Positions 35,370 through 48,269 are shown, counted from the stretch's first letter. The stretch: 64,000 bases of DNA from Sphaeramia orbicularis (GCF_902148855.1 NW_021941569.1:328137-392136), one strand, 5' to 3'. Numbers and translations: made by a program. Notes: generated from the letters alone by a model not told the origin.

Positions 35370-36655
35370 TATACAGGTGGGAATCACCATGGTAACCTCG
35401 TATACAGGTGGGAATCACCATGGTAACCACGTATACAGGTGGGAATCACCATGGTAACCACGTATACAGGTGGGAATCACCATGGTAACCTCGTATACAG
35501 GTGGGAATCACCATGGTAACCACGTATACAGGTGGGAATCACCATGGTAACCACGTATACAGGTGGGAATCACCATGGTAACCTCGTATACAGGTGGGAA
35601 TCACCATGGTAACCACGTATACAGGTGGGAATCACCATAGTAACCACGTATACAGGTGGGAATCACCATAGTAACCACGTATACAGGTGGGAATCACCAT
35701 GGTAACCAGGTATACAGGGTGGGAGTCACCATAGTAACCACGTATACAGGGTGAGAATCACCATAGTAACCACGTATACAGGGTGAGAATCACCATGGTA
35801 ACCACGTATACAGGTGGGAATCACCATGGTAACCTCGTATACAGGTGGGAATCACCATAATAACCACGTATACAGGTGGGAATCACCATGGTAACCAGGT
35901 ATACAGGGTGGGAGTCACCATAGTAACCACGTGTACAGGGTGAGAATCACCATGGTAACCACGTATACAGGGTGGGAGTCACCATGGTAACCACGTATAC
36001 AGGTGGGAATCGCCATAGTAACCACGTATACAGGGTGGGAATCACCAAAGTAACCACGTATACAGGTGGGAATCACCATGGTAACCAGGTATACAGGGTG
36101 GGAATCACCATGGTAACCACGTATACAGGTGGGAATCACCATGGTAACCACGTATACAAGTGGGAATCACCATGGTGACCACGTATACAGGTGGGAATCA
36201 CCATGGTAACCACATACACAGGGTGGGAATCACCATGGTAACCACGTATACAGGTGGGAGTCACCATGGTAACCACGTATACAGGTGGGAATCACCATGG
36301 TAACCACGTATACAAGTGGGAATCACCATGGTAACCACGTATACAGGTGGGAATCACCATGGTAACCACATACACAGGGTGGGAATCACCATGGTAACCA
36401 CGTATACAGGTGGGAGTCACCATGGTAACCACGTATACAGGTGGGAATCACCATGGTAACCACGTATACAAGTGGGAGTCACCATGGTAACCACGTATAC
36501 AGGTGGGAATCACCATGGTAACCACGTACACAGGGTGGGAATCACCATGGTAACCACGTACACAGGGTAGGAGTCACCATGGTAACCAGGTATACAGGGT
36601 GGGAGTCACCATGGTAACCACGTACAGGGTGGGAGTCACCATGGTAACCATGGTA
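35370..36655. repeat. 31-bp intergenic minisatellite
   Basis: About 41 copies of GTATACAGGTGGGAATCACC plus ATGGTAACCAC. Variants (GGGTGGGAGTCACC; CATAGTAACC) occur in clusters, suggesting block duplication. Each unit holds the palindrome CCATGG and a GGTTACCATGGTGAT segment. Confidence 0.95.
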
Positions 36656-36659
36656 ACAG

Positions 36660-38190
36660 TCTTCTTGGTTGTTCCTGTAATTCCATACTGATGCTGCCTT
36701 CACGTGCGCTGTGAATTACGGTAAATACTAGTTCTTAACTCCTACAGTGCACATGAACGCCTCCTCGTGTCGTATTTTCTGCTGCAGAACTGGGAAAACA
36801 TTTAGATCCATAAGGTGAATTTAACCTTTGATCTTTTCAACATGGCGGAGAACGAGTACTTCATGGCCACTGATAAACAGTGTTTTTTTTAACGCTCTGC
36901 TGTTAGTGGAGGGTTTTACACATTTAGAGAACAAGCAATTTGAAAAAAACTAAACAAAATGCTGGATCAGATGAATTAACGCGTTCTAAATTCTTTTGTC
37001 CAAGTATCAACTGTGTTTCAGCCATTTTTTATTTCACTACAACAACAAAGGCACCTGAACGCAACACACTAGCAGTTCTGAAAGAACCATGATCCTGATG
37101 GCCCCTGAAGGCAGCGTCAGCTTCAAACAGTGCAGGACGTTAGTGTGAACCTGCGTATGTGAGGTCAGAACACAGACAGGACAGATATCCCAGCATGCAC
37201 TGCAGCTGGGACGGCGCCCACCGGTGGTCTGTAGTACGAGCACAGACGGTACTGTTGGGTGGGTTATACGTGACGATGGAGGTCACATGGGTTCAAAGGT
37301 CACGACCCCGGCCGCTCAGTCTTCGTCTGTGAAAACCATCGAATCAAACAGAACCTGCAGGTTTAACAACGAAGGGTTAACGAGCAGAACATGTGGGCGG
37401 AGCCAAGGAGGGGGCGGAGCTTTCAAAAACAGATTTATTTGGGAACTCTGTCACTTGGTCCATGAAGCATTGAACTATTCAAATCTCCAAAACTGAAAAA
37501 TATAACTTAAAGTAATGAAAAGATAATGACATCCCAAAATGTAATGACATATTTTAAACATGACATTCACAATTTAGAATTTGTCGTAAATTTGTTCATT
37601 TTACTTGAAAAATGTCATATACACAAAAATAAATACACCAAAACACACCCCAATTTAAAAATCTTCCTATTGGAATTTGAAAAATATATTAAATCTTTAG
37701 AATTTATCTATAATAAAAAAAGCTCTAACAGCTTAGATATTTAAAAGCAGCTCTTTAATATTGACTGAACTGTTGCATTTATTTATTTATTTTTGGTAAA
37801 TCTGTTATTTTTATTTACTTTTTCATACAATTATAAGCTTATTTGCTCAAATGCTTTTTCCTTTTTGACATGTTGTTTGCTTGTTCAAAATTTATGTATT
37901 GTACACAAAGGTTTTCAATGAAGTTGGGGAAAAAAAATTCAAATCAATAAAAACTGGATGATTATAGATAATGCTCCTAATGTTCATGACTGACTATTTT
38001 CTTTTTCTCTAATGTCCTATTTGTTGAAAACAGGAAATTGAAAAACTCTACATATGGATGTAAACAAAAATGAAGGATTTAATTAAAACCAAATAAATCC
38101 GACCAATAGCTGTGCGCCATTACCTAGCCCCGCCCACTTCTTGTACTTCCTGTCACATTAACAAACTCCACATCAAAGCTTTGTTTTCAT
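36660..38190. other. Convergent intergenic region between PTBP3 and UGCG
   Basis: No coding exon recognised. It contains a LINE fragment (37440-37935) and otherwise unique AT-rich sequence. Confidence 0.5.
37440..37935 (+). mobile_element. L1/Tx1-type LINE 3' fragment (copy 2)
   Basis: Same family as 19250-19866. The translation KCHIHKNKYTKTHPNLKIFL resembles the C-terminus of fish L1-like ORF2 proteins (HKxKxxxxxP). It ends in an A-rich tail. Confidence 0.65.
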
Positions 38191-38200
38191 TGGATAAAAC

Positions 38201-38206
38201 TTTATT
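38201..38206 (-). terminator. UGCG: Candidate UGCG polyadenylation signal
   Basis: AATAAA on the minus strand about 1.3 kb downstream of the UGCG stop codon. The intervening sequence is unique and AT-rich with no exon, consistent with a 3' UTR. Confidence 0.5.
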
Positions 38207-39501
38207 GTTCCTGTGGTGACACAATCCTCAAATGCGATTGGCCGGTTTGTGACTACAGCAGGTTTGGCAAATAAAAAAGAACAAAACAATAAACAGTGAG
38301 ATTCTACAGATCTGATTGGACAACAGGAACTGGGTTCGTCCGACACACTGATGATGTCATCAACCAAACCACAGCAGCTATGCTAACGGCTAACGAAGCA
38401 ACACGACTTTAGAAAACACACACACACACACAGTTTTCAGATTAAACACGGATTCTTTTGAAAGATTTTTGGTCCTGTTTTTTTTTTTTTTTGTAATTCA
38501 ATGTTTGTGGATCGTGAAATGTTGCGAACTTTCGTTAAAGGTACAGAATACTAGACTCATTCAGTGCTCGTTTTAAATGGTTGTGTATTTTACTTTGGCG
38601 GGGCAGAGTAGAGTCTGACCGTTTCCATGGCAACTGGACATTTCATTGGATGCAATTTTAATGTGTTTTCGCCACAGAACCCCCCCCCCCGCCAAAAAAA
38701 AAAAAAAAAAAAAGTTTATCGCATTTATACGATGTTTTATTTTCAGGTCAGAGTCATGACGAAGCTCTATTCTCATTGGTTGATTTTTTTTTTCTTTGAA
38801 GTACGCTTGTTTGTCGTCGTCGTCCGCGTTGGTTATAAATTCAGACTCGTTTGAATTTATGCTGATTTGACGAACACACTTTTAAAATAATAATTAAAAA
38901 AAATCAGCCAATCAGAACAGACGATGCATGGAAACGATAAAACTCTGAAAACAGACATATTTTCGGAGCCGTTATGTCGTCACCGTGAGTTAACAACTTC
39001 ATTATGAACACGTTCGTCACATTTGGACAAAACGAGCTTCGTCGGAACCCGTTCATGTCCACAGAATGAAATAATCGACTCCTGATGCGGTGGATTTTCG
39101 CCTGTTTTCGACTCTCTTTCTTTGCGTTTTCCTCTGGACCCGTCCGTGGTTTTAAAGTCTCCTGGACATCGAAGCGTCGTCTTCTTGTTCGTTTTTTGTC
39201 ACAGTTTATTTTTCAGCTCGGACCGACGGAGGAAACCCAGCAGCCAATCGGAGGACAGGGTGTGCAGGTTGTGTCCCGCCTCCTGACTGGCCGACTGCAG
39301 AGTCCGTTTCAGTGCGAGGCCCGCCTCCGTGGTTCCTCCTGCTCTCATTGGCTCCTTGTGGCGTCAGTTTTCAGTTTAGCACCAAAATGAACATAAATAG
39401 TTTAAAACACCTTCAGTTTGTCTCATAAAAAACACATGATTCAGTCTGTCTGCTCATTGGAGGACGGCAGGAGGGGCGGGGCCCCGCGGTCGCCGTGGTG
39501 A

Positions 39502-42500
39502 CTACACGTCCAGGATCTCCTCCGCCGTGCCACCGCAGCGCAGCCGGTACCGCCCGGTTCTCCAGCTGATGGTCGGGTCCCAGAGCGCCGACAGGAAGAT
39601 CTGGACCGCCATGGACTCCCTGATGAACCAGGCCACGGCGAAGTCCAGCTTGGAGAAGCACAGGGGTCCACCCTGGGACAGAACCAGAACCACCAGAACC
39701 ATCAGAACCAGAACCACGCAACATTTATGAAGACCAGCTGAACAGAACCACGCAACAGTGACCATAATCAGCTGACCAGAACCGATCCAGACATCTACCA
39801 GAACCATCAGAACCGGGCCCAAAGCAGGTCCGGTGGTATCTCACCTGGACTCCAGTGAGTTGAATGTAGTCAGAGATGAACCAGGCCAAACAGTGACACA
39901 TGAAGAACACCATCATGTCCCACCTGGAACACACAACAGTTCAACAGTGACGTGTTTCCATCCTCACGTATGTGAACACTGTCTGGTTCAACGTTTATAT
40001 CTTCAGATTATTTTACTGACGTTAACAGCTGATGGCTTTCACCTCCATTCATCTATAAATCATATAGAACCAGTGGTACCAGCGGTACCAGAGGTACCAG
40101 TGCTGGTGGATGTGACGGCTGGAGGGCGGTACCAGCTCATACCTGAACACGTGATGGGCCGCCCACCCGATGATGAGGCTGGCGAGGAAGCACTCGGACA
40201 CCGGCTCCAGAACGGTGGCAGGAAGCATGTTGATCCTCAGCTTGGTCCATCTGCAGAACCGAGCCAAACAGAACCAAGTAGAACACAATAAGACACAGCA
40301 GAACACGGGGAACCATCAGAACCCATCCTGGACTGAAAAATGGACCTTTAGTAAAAACTGTGGTTCTAGAAGACACATCAGTCGTTCTAACATCTGACCT
40401 TTATCTGCCCAGTCCAAACAGAACCTGAAAACCTCCAGAACTACGACTGATTTAAGGGAAATCCAACCCAAACTAAACCCAAGATTAAAGTCATCAACAG
40501 TTAAACCAGAACTTCAGACATGTGCAGTCACCTGATCATACGGGACTGGAACTGGCCAATGGAATATGAGCCCGAGTTCTGCAGAGCCACCTGCGTCGCC
40601 ATGGAGAACTTCCACCCTCTGACGGAACAAACAGGAAGTGATTAGAGTGGGAACAGTACTACCGGGTCAGGTTCAGAACCAAGACTACCGGGTCAGGTTT
40701 AGTGTAGAACCAGAATCACCAGGTCACGTGATCTGGGCTGAAACTGAACCTTTACGACAGCCGGACGTTCCCGTTTCAGCCAAACGTCACCATGTTTCCC
40801 ACCTTAGCTGCTGATGCTAACATGCTAACCTGTCCGCGATGGCTTTGGCCATGAAATAATCCTCTGCGATGTACTGAGCGAAGGCCACCAATCCGCCGGC
40901 CTGATCCAGCACGTCCTTCCTCATCAGACACGACATCCCCGTCACACACTTGATCCCTGTGACGTTAGCGGAGATGTAGGAGCGAGGGTGGGACGTCCCA
41001 AAGTACACCTGGACAAAGGTTAGCATCTGTTAGCATCATAAGGTAAAGGATAAGATAAGGTTTTACTGAGCCCACTGTGGGGAAATGACACTGCAATACA
41101 CACACACACACACTGCAATATATACACACAGTACAATACACACACACACACACTGCAATATATACACACAGTACAATACACACACACACACACTGCAATA
41201 TATACACACAGTACAATACACACACACACACTGCAATATATACACACAGTACAATACACACACACACTGCAATACACACACACACACACACTGCAATACA
41301 CACACACACACAATGCAATACACACACACACACTGCAATATACACACACTGCAATATATACACACAGTACAATACACACACACACACACTGCAATATACA
41401 CACTGCAATATATACACACAGTACAAGACACACACACACTGCAATATACACACACACACTGCAATACACACACACTGCAATACACACACACACACTACAA
41501 TATACACACACACTGTAATATACAGCAATACACACACACACACGCACTGCAATATACACATACACACTGCAATACACACACACACACTGCAATATACACA
41601 CTCAGTGCAGAGGAAAGGCAGGCAGAAACCATGCACACAGTATTAGCATCTATGCTGCTAAATGCTAGCCTGTGCTTTGTTAGCATGGGCAGGTATTAAC
41701 CCTATCTTTACAACAGTGTTAGTGCTGACAACAGTACACACCACATCAGATTAGCATTAGCTGTTCCTCCACCAGAGGGTCGGCGTTTGCCACTAACTCT
41801 TCCATTCCATTAAATGCGATAAACGGAGCCGTACCTGTTCCAGTGTGGCGGCAAAGCCCTGCCGATCGGCCACATACGGCAAACCATGGACCAATCCCAC
41901 CTTCTCCGTCATCTGATTGGCCAGATCTGTCAGGGTGTCGGGTTTCACTAGCACACAAACACAGTTGACGTTAGCGCAGCTGTTAGCGGTCCTCAGTTTA
42001 AAGTGGCATTCGTTTGCGTTGTCGTACCTCGGATGCCGCTGTCGCAGATCCACACTAAACTGTACTTGGCCCCTTCGTAGCCCGGCATCAGGTTGTTGAT
42101 CTTGGGGTTGATCCCCACTTTTTTCCCACCTGAGAATCACAGAGAGCAGTGAACGTTAGCCGCAGATTATACAGTACACAGGTGAGTCACATGACCACGA
42201 GCACGTCCTCTTACCGATGAACAGCCGAGCGTCCACGTTGGGGTATTTACCCAGAAGCTTTTTACAGACGTCAACAGCCGGATCGTCCTGATCCTGGACG
42301 CAGAGCAGGATCTCATACTGAGGGGGGTAAAAGAGGGGCAGTTAGAGCTGGAGGGGGCAACAACAGGAGGGACGGAGCAACAGGAGGGGCAGGGCAACAA
42401 CAGGAGGGACGGGGCAACAGGAGGGGCGGGGCAACAACAGGAGGGACGGGGCAACAGGAGGGGCGGGGCAACAACAGGAGGGACGGGGCAACAGGAGGGA

Positions 42501-45500
42501 CGGGGCAACAACAGGAGGGACGGGGCAACAGGAGGGACGGGGCAACAACAGGAGGAACGGGGCAACAGGAGGGACGGGGCAACAACAGGAGGGACGGGGC
42601 AACAACAGGAGGAACGGGGCAACAGGAGGGACGGGGCAACAACAGGAGGAACGGGGCAACAGGAGGGACGGGGCAACAACAGGGACGGAGCAACAACAGG
42701 AGGGACGGAAGCAACAACAGGAGGGACGGAGCAACAACAGGAGGGGCAGGGCAACAACAGGAGGGACGGGGCAACAGGAGGGGACGGAGCAACAGGAGGG
42801 GCAGGGCAACAACAGGGACAGAGCAACAACAGGAGGGGCAGAGCAAAAACAGGAGGGACGGGGCAACAACAGGGACAGAGCAACAACAGGAGGGGCAGGG
42901 CAAAAACAGGAGGGGCGGGGCAACAGGAGGGGCAGGGCAACAACAGGAGGGACGGGGCAACAGGAGGGACGGGGCAACAACAGGGACGGAGCAACAACAG
43001 GAGGGACGGAGCAACAGGAGGGACGGAGCAACAACAGGAGGGGCAGGGCAACAACAGGAGGGACGGGGCAACAGGAGGGACGGAGCAACAGGAGGGGCAG
43101 GGCAACAACAGGAGGGACGGAACAACAACAGGAGGGACGGAGCAACAACAGGAGGGACGAGGCAACGACAGGAGGGACGAGGCAACGACAGGAGGAACGG
43201 GGCAACGATATGAGGGACGGAGCAACAACAGGAGGGACGGAGCAACGACAGGAGGGATGAGGCAACGACAGGAGGAACGGGGCAACGATATGAGGGACGG
43301 AGCAACAACAGGAGGGACGGAGCAACGACAGGAGGGACGAGGCAACGACAAGAGGACGGGGCAATGACAGGAGGGACGGGGCAACAACAGGAGGCAACTG
43401 AACACAACTGAGACCCAAACTAGAACTGGAGCTGCATTTACGTCCACATGAACCCTTTAAGGACTCCCATTAGAACAGGCCCACGTTTATTTCGGCTGGT
43501 TGACTAGAAAAGGGTCAGAAAATGTCTGCTTTGCTCATTCTTTTGCACCTTTTTCAGGAACAACTGAACTTTCAGTATCTATCCATTAATTATCATTGGT
43601 ACATGTAATAAATGTGTAGAAACAATGTGGGTTTTTTATTTAAATTGATCATATTTATAATAAATTCATCGAGGGAGTCAGCTGAGGAGGATCAGACATC
43701 TGGGTCTGATCCTCCTGGACTCCTCCCTGAGGAGGTGTTCTGGAAGTGTCCCACCAGGAGGAGACCTGAGGAAGACCTAGGACACACTGGACAGACTATG
43801 GACTGGGAAGACTCTGGGTCCACCTGGAAGAGCTAGAGGAGGAGTCTGAGGAGAGGGAGGAGTCTGAGGAGTGGGAGGAGTCTGAGGAGAGGGAGGAGTC
43901 TGAGGAGAGGGAAGTCTGGGCATCCCTGCTTGGACTGTTACCGACCCCGGATAAGAGGAAGAAAATGGATGGATATTTATTATGAAAAACAACTGTAAAT
44001 GTTCATAAAGAAACTTTATGAGATTATAGAAATAAACTTTAAACCATTTTCCATGTGTTCATACATTGTAGTTGGTCTAGACCAGGGTTGTCCAACCCTG
44101 GTCCTCCAGGGGGGTCCAGCCCTGGTCCTCCAGATCTACTGTCCTGTATGTATTAGATGTTTCCCTCTTCCAGTCCAAAGGGATCCATCTAAAACATGGA
44201 GGATACTGGCCCTGGAGGACCAGGGTTGGACCCCCTGGTCTAGATCACTGTATGTCTATGTTCTTCTTGTTCTTTTTGGTTCTTTTTTCTCATTTGGATC
44301 CAGTTGATAGTCTGTGTTCACTTTGGGTCTAGTTGTAGACAGAGCCGCTCATTTCACTGATAAAAACATCCATCAGCCGATTCAAATACACACACTGGAT
44401 CTGTGTATGAACTGCAGAGCTCTGACTATAGATTTACACATATGTACAAATATACAGACGTTTAGAGAAGAGTTACACATATATACAACTATCAATCAAC
44501 TATACAAACCACAAAAGCGCAGAGAAAACAGCAAAACTTTACAAAATCACACTAGTAGAACACTCTCAAACTGGACTATCACTATTATATATAATATTTA
44601 CAGAATTCTCCACTAAAACACTGAGAAAAGTCATACAAATCTTCCATGTCTCTCTCACTGACTGCACTCTGCTGCTCTGAGCCCCGCCCACTTCCTCTAC
44701 TCTACTGTGTTTTAGACCAATAGAAAGAACCCAATCTGAGCTAACACATGCCCTCTTGTACCCTGGGGGGGGGGGGGGGGGTTAAGGGTACCTTGGGGCA
44801 GTAAACGTACCTTGGGGTAGTCGAGGGTGAAGAAGGTCTCCAGGTTGGAGATGAGGTTGGGGTCGACGCCCTTCAGAGGCTTCAACAGAGAAACGCCAGC
44901 CAACTGAACGAACGACGCTTTGACCTCTGACCTCTTCTTATGGAGGTGAAGACGCCTGCAGGTGGACACAGGTGGACAGAGGTGGACACAGATGGACACA
45001 GGTGGACAGAGGTGGACACAGATGGACACAGGTGGACAGAGGGGGACACAGGTGGACACAGGTCATTAGCAGGTCATCTCGTCACACACGTTTGTTGAAG
45101 TCGATGGTTCAACGAGTCAAACCGCGACAAATCTGACATTTGTGTTGGTTTGAATTCGACACAAACATATTGATCAGTTTGGACGATTAACAGGAGCTGA
45201 CAGGACATTTGACAAACAGATCAAATACTTAATGTCTCATAAAATACAACATTTGTCGGAGATAACACTTTTTATGGTTCATCTGTTCATTACCTCCACC
45301 AGGAGGTATTATGATCACTGCTGTGTGTGTTTGTTTGTTTGCTAGCAAGATAAGTCAAAAAGTTATGGAGGGATTTTCATGAAATTTTCAGGAATGTTAA
45401 TGCTGGAAAAAGGAAGAAATGATTGAATTTTGGTGGTGATCAGGTGGGGGGTGGGGGCAGATCTGTCTTGGCGGAGGTCTGTGCTCAGAGTGCTTTTCTT

Positions 45501-47014
45501 GTTCTGTTGTGAATTCAGTTCAACAGCGGAAAACGAGTCAAACACAACGAGCAAAGTCAAACTCCTCCTTTACCTTTTTCCGACCTGCTGAAACTTCACA
45601 AACTTTCATTGCTGGGGGGGGTGTGGTGGGGGGGGGGTGGGGGGGGGGGGGGCAGGACCTTTGTTTATGGGGCATCAAACCCCCCCCCCAAAACCAGCCT
45701 CAAGGCCTGTTTATACAGGGTGACCCAAAAAAACGGGAACTTTTTAACAATCCAATAAAACCAAGAGTGATGGAAGAAAAATATTTGATTCATAGTAACT
45801 GAAACCTTAAACCATGCCATTTAAGAAACAATGATGGAATTTTCATTTTTTTAAAAATTCCTTCCTGTAGATGGCGTCCTCCTGTACAAATGCATTCTTG
45901 AAATCTGCTGTTGAGATTCCTCACTGACTGCTGCAACATCTCAGCTGGGATACTGGGAATTTCATCCTGAATTCTGTGTTTGAACTCATCCACAGTTCTG
46001 GGTCCAGTCGTGTACACTTTACTCTGAGATAGCCCCACAAGAAAAAATCACAAATGGACAAATCTGGCGATCTAGGGGGCCAGGGAACGTTACCGAATCT
46101 GGAGATCACACGGTTACCGAACAATTCTCGCACAGCCGCCAATGGTTACTATGGTTACTACCAATGGTTACTACCAAAAAATGGTACTTTTGAAGTGCGT
46201 ATTGTCAGACATGAGCAGTGGCAGCACTGCGAGACAGTGACCTTGAGCGAGTAAACACACCCCCATTTTAGGAACCACTGGTAGCTGTGCGAGAATTGTT
46301 CGGCAACCATGTGATCTCCAGATTCGGTAACGTTCCCTGGCCCCCTAGATCGCCAGATTTGTCCATTTGTGATTTTTTCTTGTGGGGCTATCTCAGAGTA
46401 AAGTGTACACGACTGGACCCAGAACTGTGGATGAGTTCAAACACAGAATTCAGGATGAAATTCCCAGTATCCCAGCTGAGATGTTGCAGCGGTCAGTGAG
46501 GAATCTCAACAGCAGATTTCAAGAATGCATTGGTACAGGAGGACGCCATCTACAGGAAGGAATTTAAAACATGAACATTCCATCATTGTTTCTTAAATGG
46601 CATGGTTTTAAGGTTTCAGTTACTATGAATCAAATATTTTCTTCCATCACTCTTGGTTTTATTGGATTGTTAAAAAGTTCCCGTTTTTTTTGGGTCACCC
46701 TGTATATTATACAAAAGTAAAATAAGTCTAATCCGACAGTGATGATTGTTTGTATCAAATGTATGGTGTGGTGGTAACAGCAGAAACACTGGGTTTAAAC
46801 TGGTTTACCACAGATTTGGACTGGTTTTAGGCTGGGTTTACAATAGGTTTAGACCAGGTTTAGCCTGTACAAACTCTACATGTGTTTAGAATCAGTGAAC
46901 AGTAAACAAAGCCCTGCTGACCTTTGACCTGCAGACTCAGTTTTCATATGTCACCGTTTCCATTCGTCATAAACATGTTGAAATTCATCCAATCATGACT
47001 TAAAGACAGTGATA

Positions 47015-47064
<50 letters not shown>

Positions 47065-47852
47065 ATGACTGTAATGACCTGAATCATCAGGGTTAAACTC
47101 ATCCAGTGTTTCTCTGTCAGAACTGGATGTAAACGGGGCTCATCGTGTCAGACTCTCATATTCAGGGCTAAACAGACGCGGATCTAAATGTGACTGTTCA
47201 GCCTGCTCTGAGCTCCGTCTATCAACTGGAACCATCAGTGAACGGTCACCGAAACACATTCAATCAACACCAACAGGCAGCGGCTTTGGGCCAAAAACGG
47301 AAACGGGAAACAAGTGGCTAACACTAACCATCCGAACCGGACCGGTGTTGGGTCTGAGATATTGACCCGAACCCAGTTTCGTCTGGATCTGAAACACACG
47401 GAGACGCGAAGGGTTAAAGCGTTTATAAACGATTTTTAATAAACGTTTCCAGAGGTTAGACGGGTCCCCAAATTAGCGGAAGTACCGACTGACGTAGCTA
47501 CCTAAAGGGCTAACGGTAAAGCAGGAAAAACGACCCACACAGAACCGGGTCTGAACGGCTGTCAGACCTCCGGAGACTAGCGGAGACTCGGTCTGACGGT
47601 GCGGTTCTCCTCCGAACTGACATTAAATGTGACAAGAGACGGAGATGAAGGCGGAAGCGCAGGCGGCGGGCCGTTAGCCCGTTAGCTGTTAGCCCGTTAG
47701 CTGTTAGCCCGTTAGCTGTTAGCCCGTTAGCTGTTAGCCCGTTAGCTCACTCACACATAGATGATGGACATGAGGTGCATCAGCCACAGGACGGAGAACA
47801 GCAGGAAGCCGAACACCGCCAGGCCCTGCATGGCCACATCCAGGACCGCCAT
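39502..47852 (-). CDS. UGCG: Ceramide glucosyltransferase (UDP-glucose ceramide glucosyltransferase)
   Basis: Transfers glucose from UDP-glucose to ceramide on the cytosolic face of the Golgi, the first step of glycosphingolipid synthesis (GT21). Ten exons in minus order: 47852-47755, 44955-44811, 42317-42215, 42129-42028, 41947-41835, 41008-40830, 40618-40532, 40250-40143, 39923-39845, 39672-39502. They sum to 1,185 bases, giving 394 residues, the length I recall for mammalian UGCG, with no frame break. Residues 10-30 form the N-terminal membrane anchor ([20 protein letters not shown]). The catalytic motifs are all present: D1 in CVQDQDD, D2 in WICDSG, D3 in [13 protein letters not shown], and the (Q/R)xxRW box as RMIRW spanning exons 7-8. 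C-terminal membrane segments include [13 protein letters not shown]; the end is [10 protein letters not shown]. All junctions use GT-AG. Upstream sequence to about 48150 is CpG-rich, as expected for a housekeeping promoter. Confidence 0.98.
41090..41605. repeat. CA-rich tandem repeat in UGCG intron 5
   Basis: Units of ACACACACACTGCAATATAT and ACACACAGTACAATACACAC, beginning about 80 bases upstream of exon 6. It is open in several frames on both strands, which is not coding. Confidence 0.92.
42340..43400. repeat. Minisatellite GGGGCAACAACAGGAGGGAC in UGCG intron 2
   Basis: About 1.06 kb of 17-20 bp units, GGGGCAACAGGAGGGAC and GGGGCAACAACAGGAGG, beginning about 20 bases upstream of the exon 3 acceptor. 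On the gene's strand it is a long pyrimidine-rich tract (CCTCCTGTTGTTGCCCC) leading to the acceptor. The 426-codon minus ORFs are shadows. Confidence 0.95.
43660..43975 (+). mobile_element. Dispersed retrotransposon 3' tail (probably RTE/Rex3-type)
   Basis: Contains TGAGGAGGTGTTCTGGAAGT, TCTGGGCATCCCTGCTTGGA and the end CGGATAAGAGGAAGAAAATG followed by GATGGATAT. I recall this as a very common teleost retroelement tail. It includes a short GAGGAGTCTGAGGAGAGGGA array (43850-43915). Confidence 0.6.
44083..44237. mobile_element. Small palindromic hAT-type MITE
   Basis: 155 bp with termini CAGGGTTGTCCAACCCTGGT and its inverse CCAGGGTTGGACCCCCTG. It is flanked by GTCTAGAC (44075-44082) and GTCTAGAT (44238-44245), an 8-bp duplication with one mismatch. 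A GGTCCTCCAGGG block is duplicated at its left end. It lies in UGCG intron 2. Confidence 0.85.
44956..45065. repeat. Minisatellite at the UGCG exon 2 acceptor
   Basis: About eleven units of roughly 10 bp (GGTGGACACA, GGTGGACAGA). On the gene's strand it reads CACCTGTGTCCACCTCTGTC, and the last unit, CACCTGCAG, is the acceptor. The array supplies the pyrimidine tract. Confidence 0.9.
45290..45485. repeat. Dispersed teleost repeat with CCTCCNCCAGGAGG end
   Basis: Begins TTACCTCCACCAGGAGGTAT and ends CTTGGCGGAGGTCTGTGCTC, with TTTTCATGAAATTTTCAGGA inside. I recall this as an abundant fish repeat. Its end motif resembles that of family B. Confidence 0.6.
45716..46702. mobile_element. Fold-back mariner-like element (two facing transposase 3' halves)
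   Basis: A 987-bp element between TA dinucleotides with termini CAGGGTGACCCAAAAAAACG and its inverse. The left arm (46137-45716, minus) and right arm (46280-46702, plus) encode the same C-terminal transposase piece: [25 protein letters not shown] and [14 protein letters not shown] in one frame, then [20 protein letters not shown] in another. [17 protein letters not shown] is diagnostic of IS630/Tc1/mariner transposases. A non-palindromic spacer of about 140 bp separates the arms. The N-terminal half and at least one catalytic acid are absent, so it is non-autonomous. It lies in UGCG intron 1. Confidence 0.9.
47012..47065. repeat. AAT microsatellite
   Basis: About 16 AAT triplets in UGCG intron 1. 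Confidence 0.9.
47669..47750. repeat. GTTAGCCCGTTAGCT tandem repeat at the UGCG exon 1 donor
   Basis: About five copies of a 17-bp unit, ending about 8 bases from the exon 1 donor. The TTAGC core is shared with the HSDL2 arrays. Confidence 0.85.
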
Positions 47853-48150
47853 GCTGCTCCGCGGGGCCGGGGGGAGTAGGCCGACCTCACACCGGCCTCA
47901 GAAGACCGAGGACCGACCGGAGGGGAGCGGACACAGACGGAGAATCAGACCGGCTGGGAGTGCGACGAGCCCGGCGGAGGTCAGGCCGACGCTCCGGGCT
48001 GCGGGTCCGTTCAGAGGGTGACGGGTCCGGACACAGAGAGCAGCTTCGGCTCGGAGATACTGGAGTCCCGGTCCGAGTACCGGAGCAGGCTCAGGGATTG
48101 ACAGTCAGCCAGACCGGCGGACGGTCAGCTGACCAACCGGAGGGGAGGGG
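47853..48150 (-). promoter_or_regulatory. UGCG: Probable UGCG CpG-rich promoter and 5' UTR
   Basis: Directly upstream of the UGCG start codon. Dense CG dinucleotides (GGTCCGGACACAGAG, GGCGGACGGTCAGC) contrast with AT-rich sequence beyond 48170. No TATA box is apparent. The transcription start cannot be placed. Confidence 0.5.
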
Positions 48151-48269
48151 CACTTCCGTACAGCTTCAAAATAAAGCCTTTATTTTCCTCTGAGTTTTGA
48201 ACATTTGGAAGTTTTAGTTTTGTCTTTTGAAATAAACAGAAATATGAAATTTTGCTGTTGTTTTACAAA

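Noticed and set aside
40965-41699. ORFs on both strands rich in Cys/Val or Thr/His
   Set aside because: CA-rich tandem repeat in UGCG intron 5.
42167-43447. Minus-strand ORFs of 358-426 codons (Pro/Leu/Cys/Ser)
   Set aside because: UGCG intron 2 array; only the segment at 42215-42317 is an exon.
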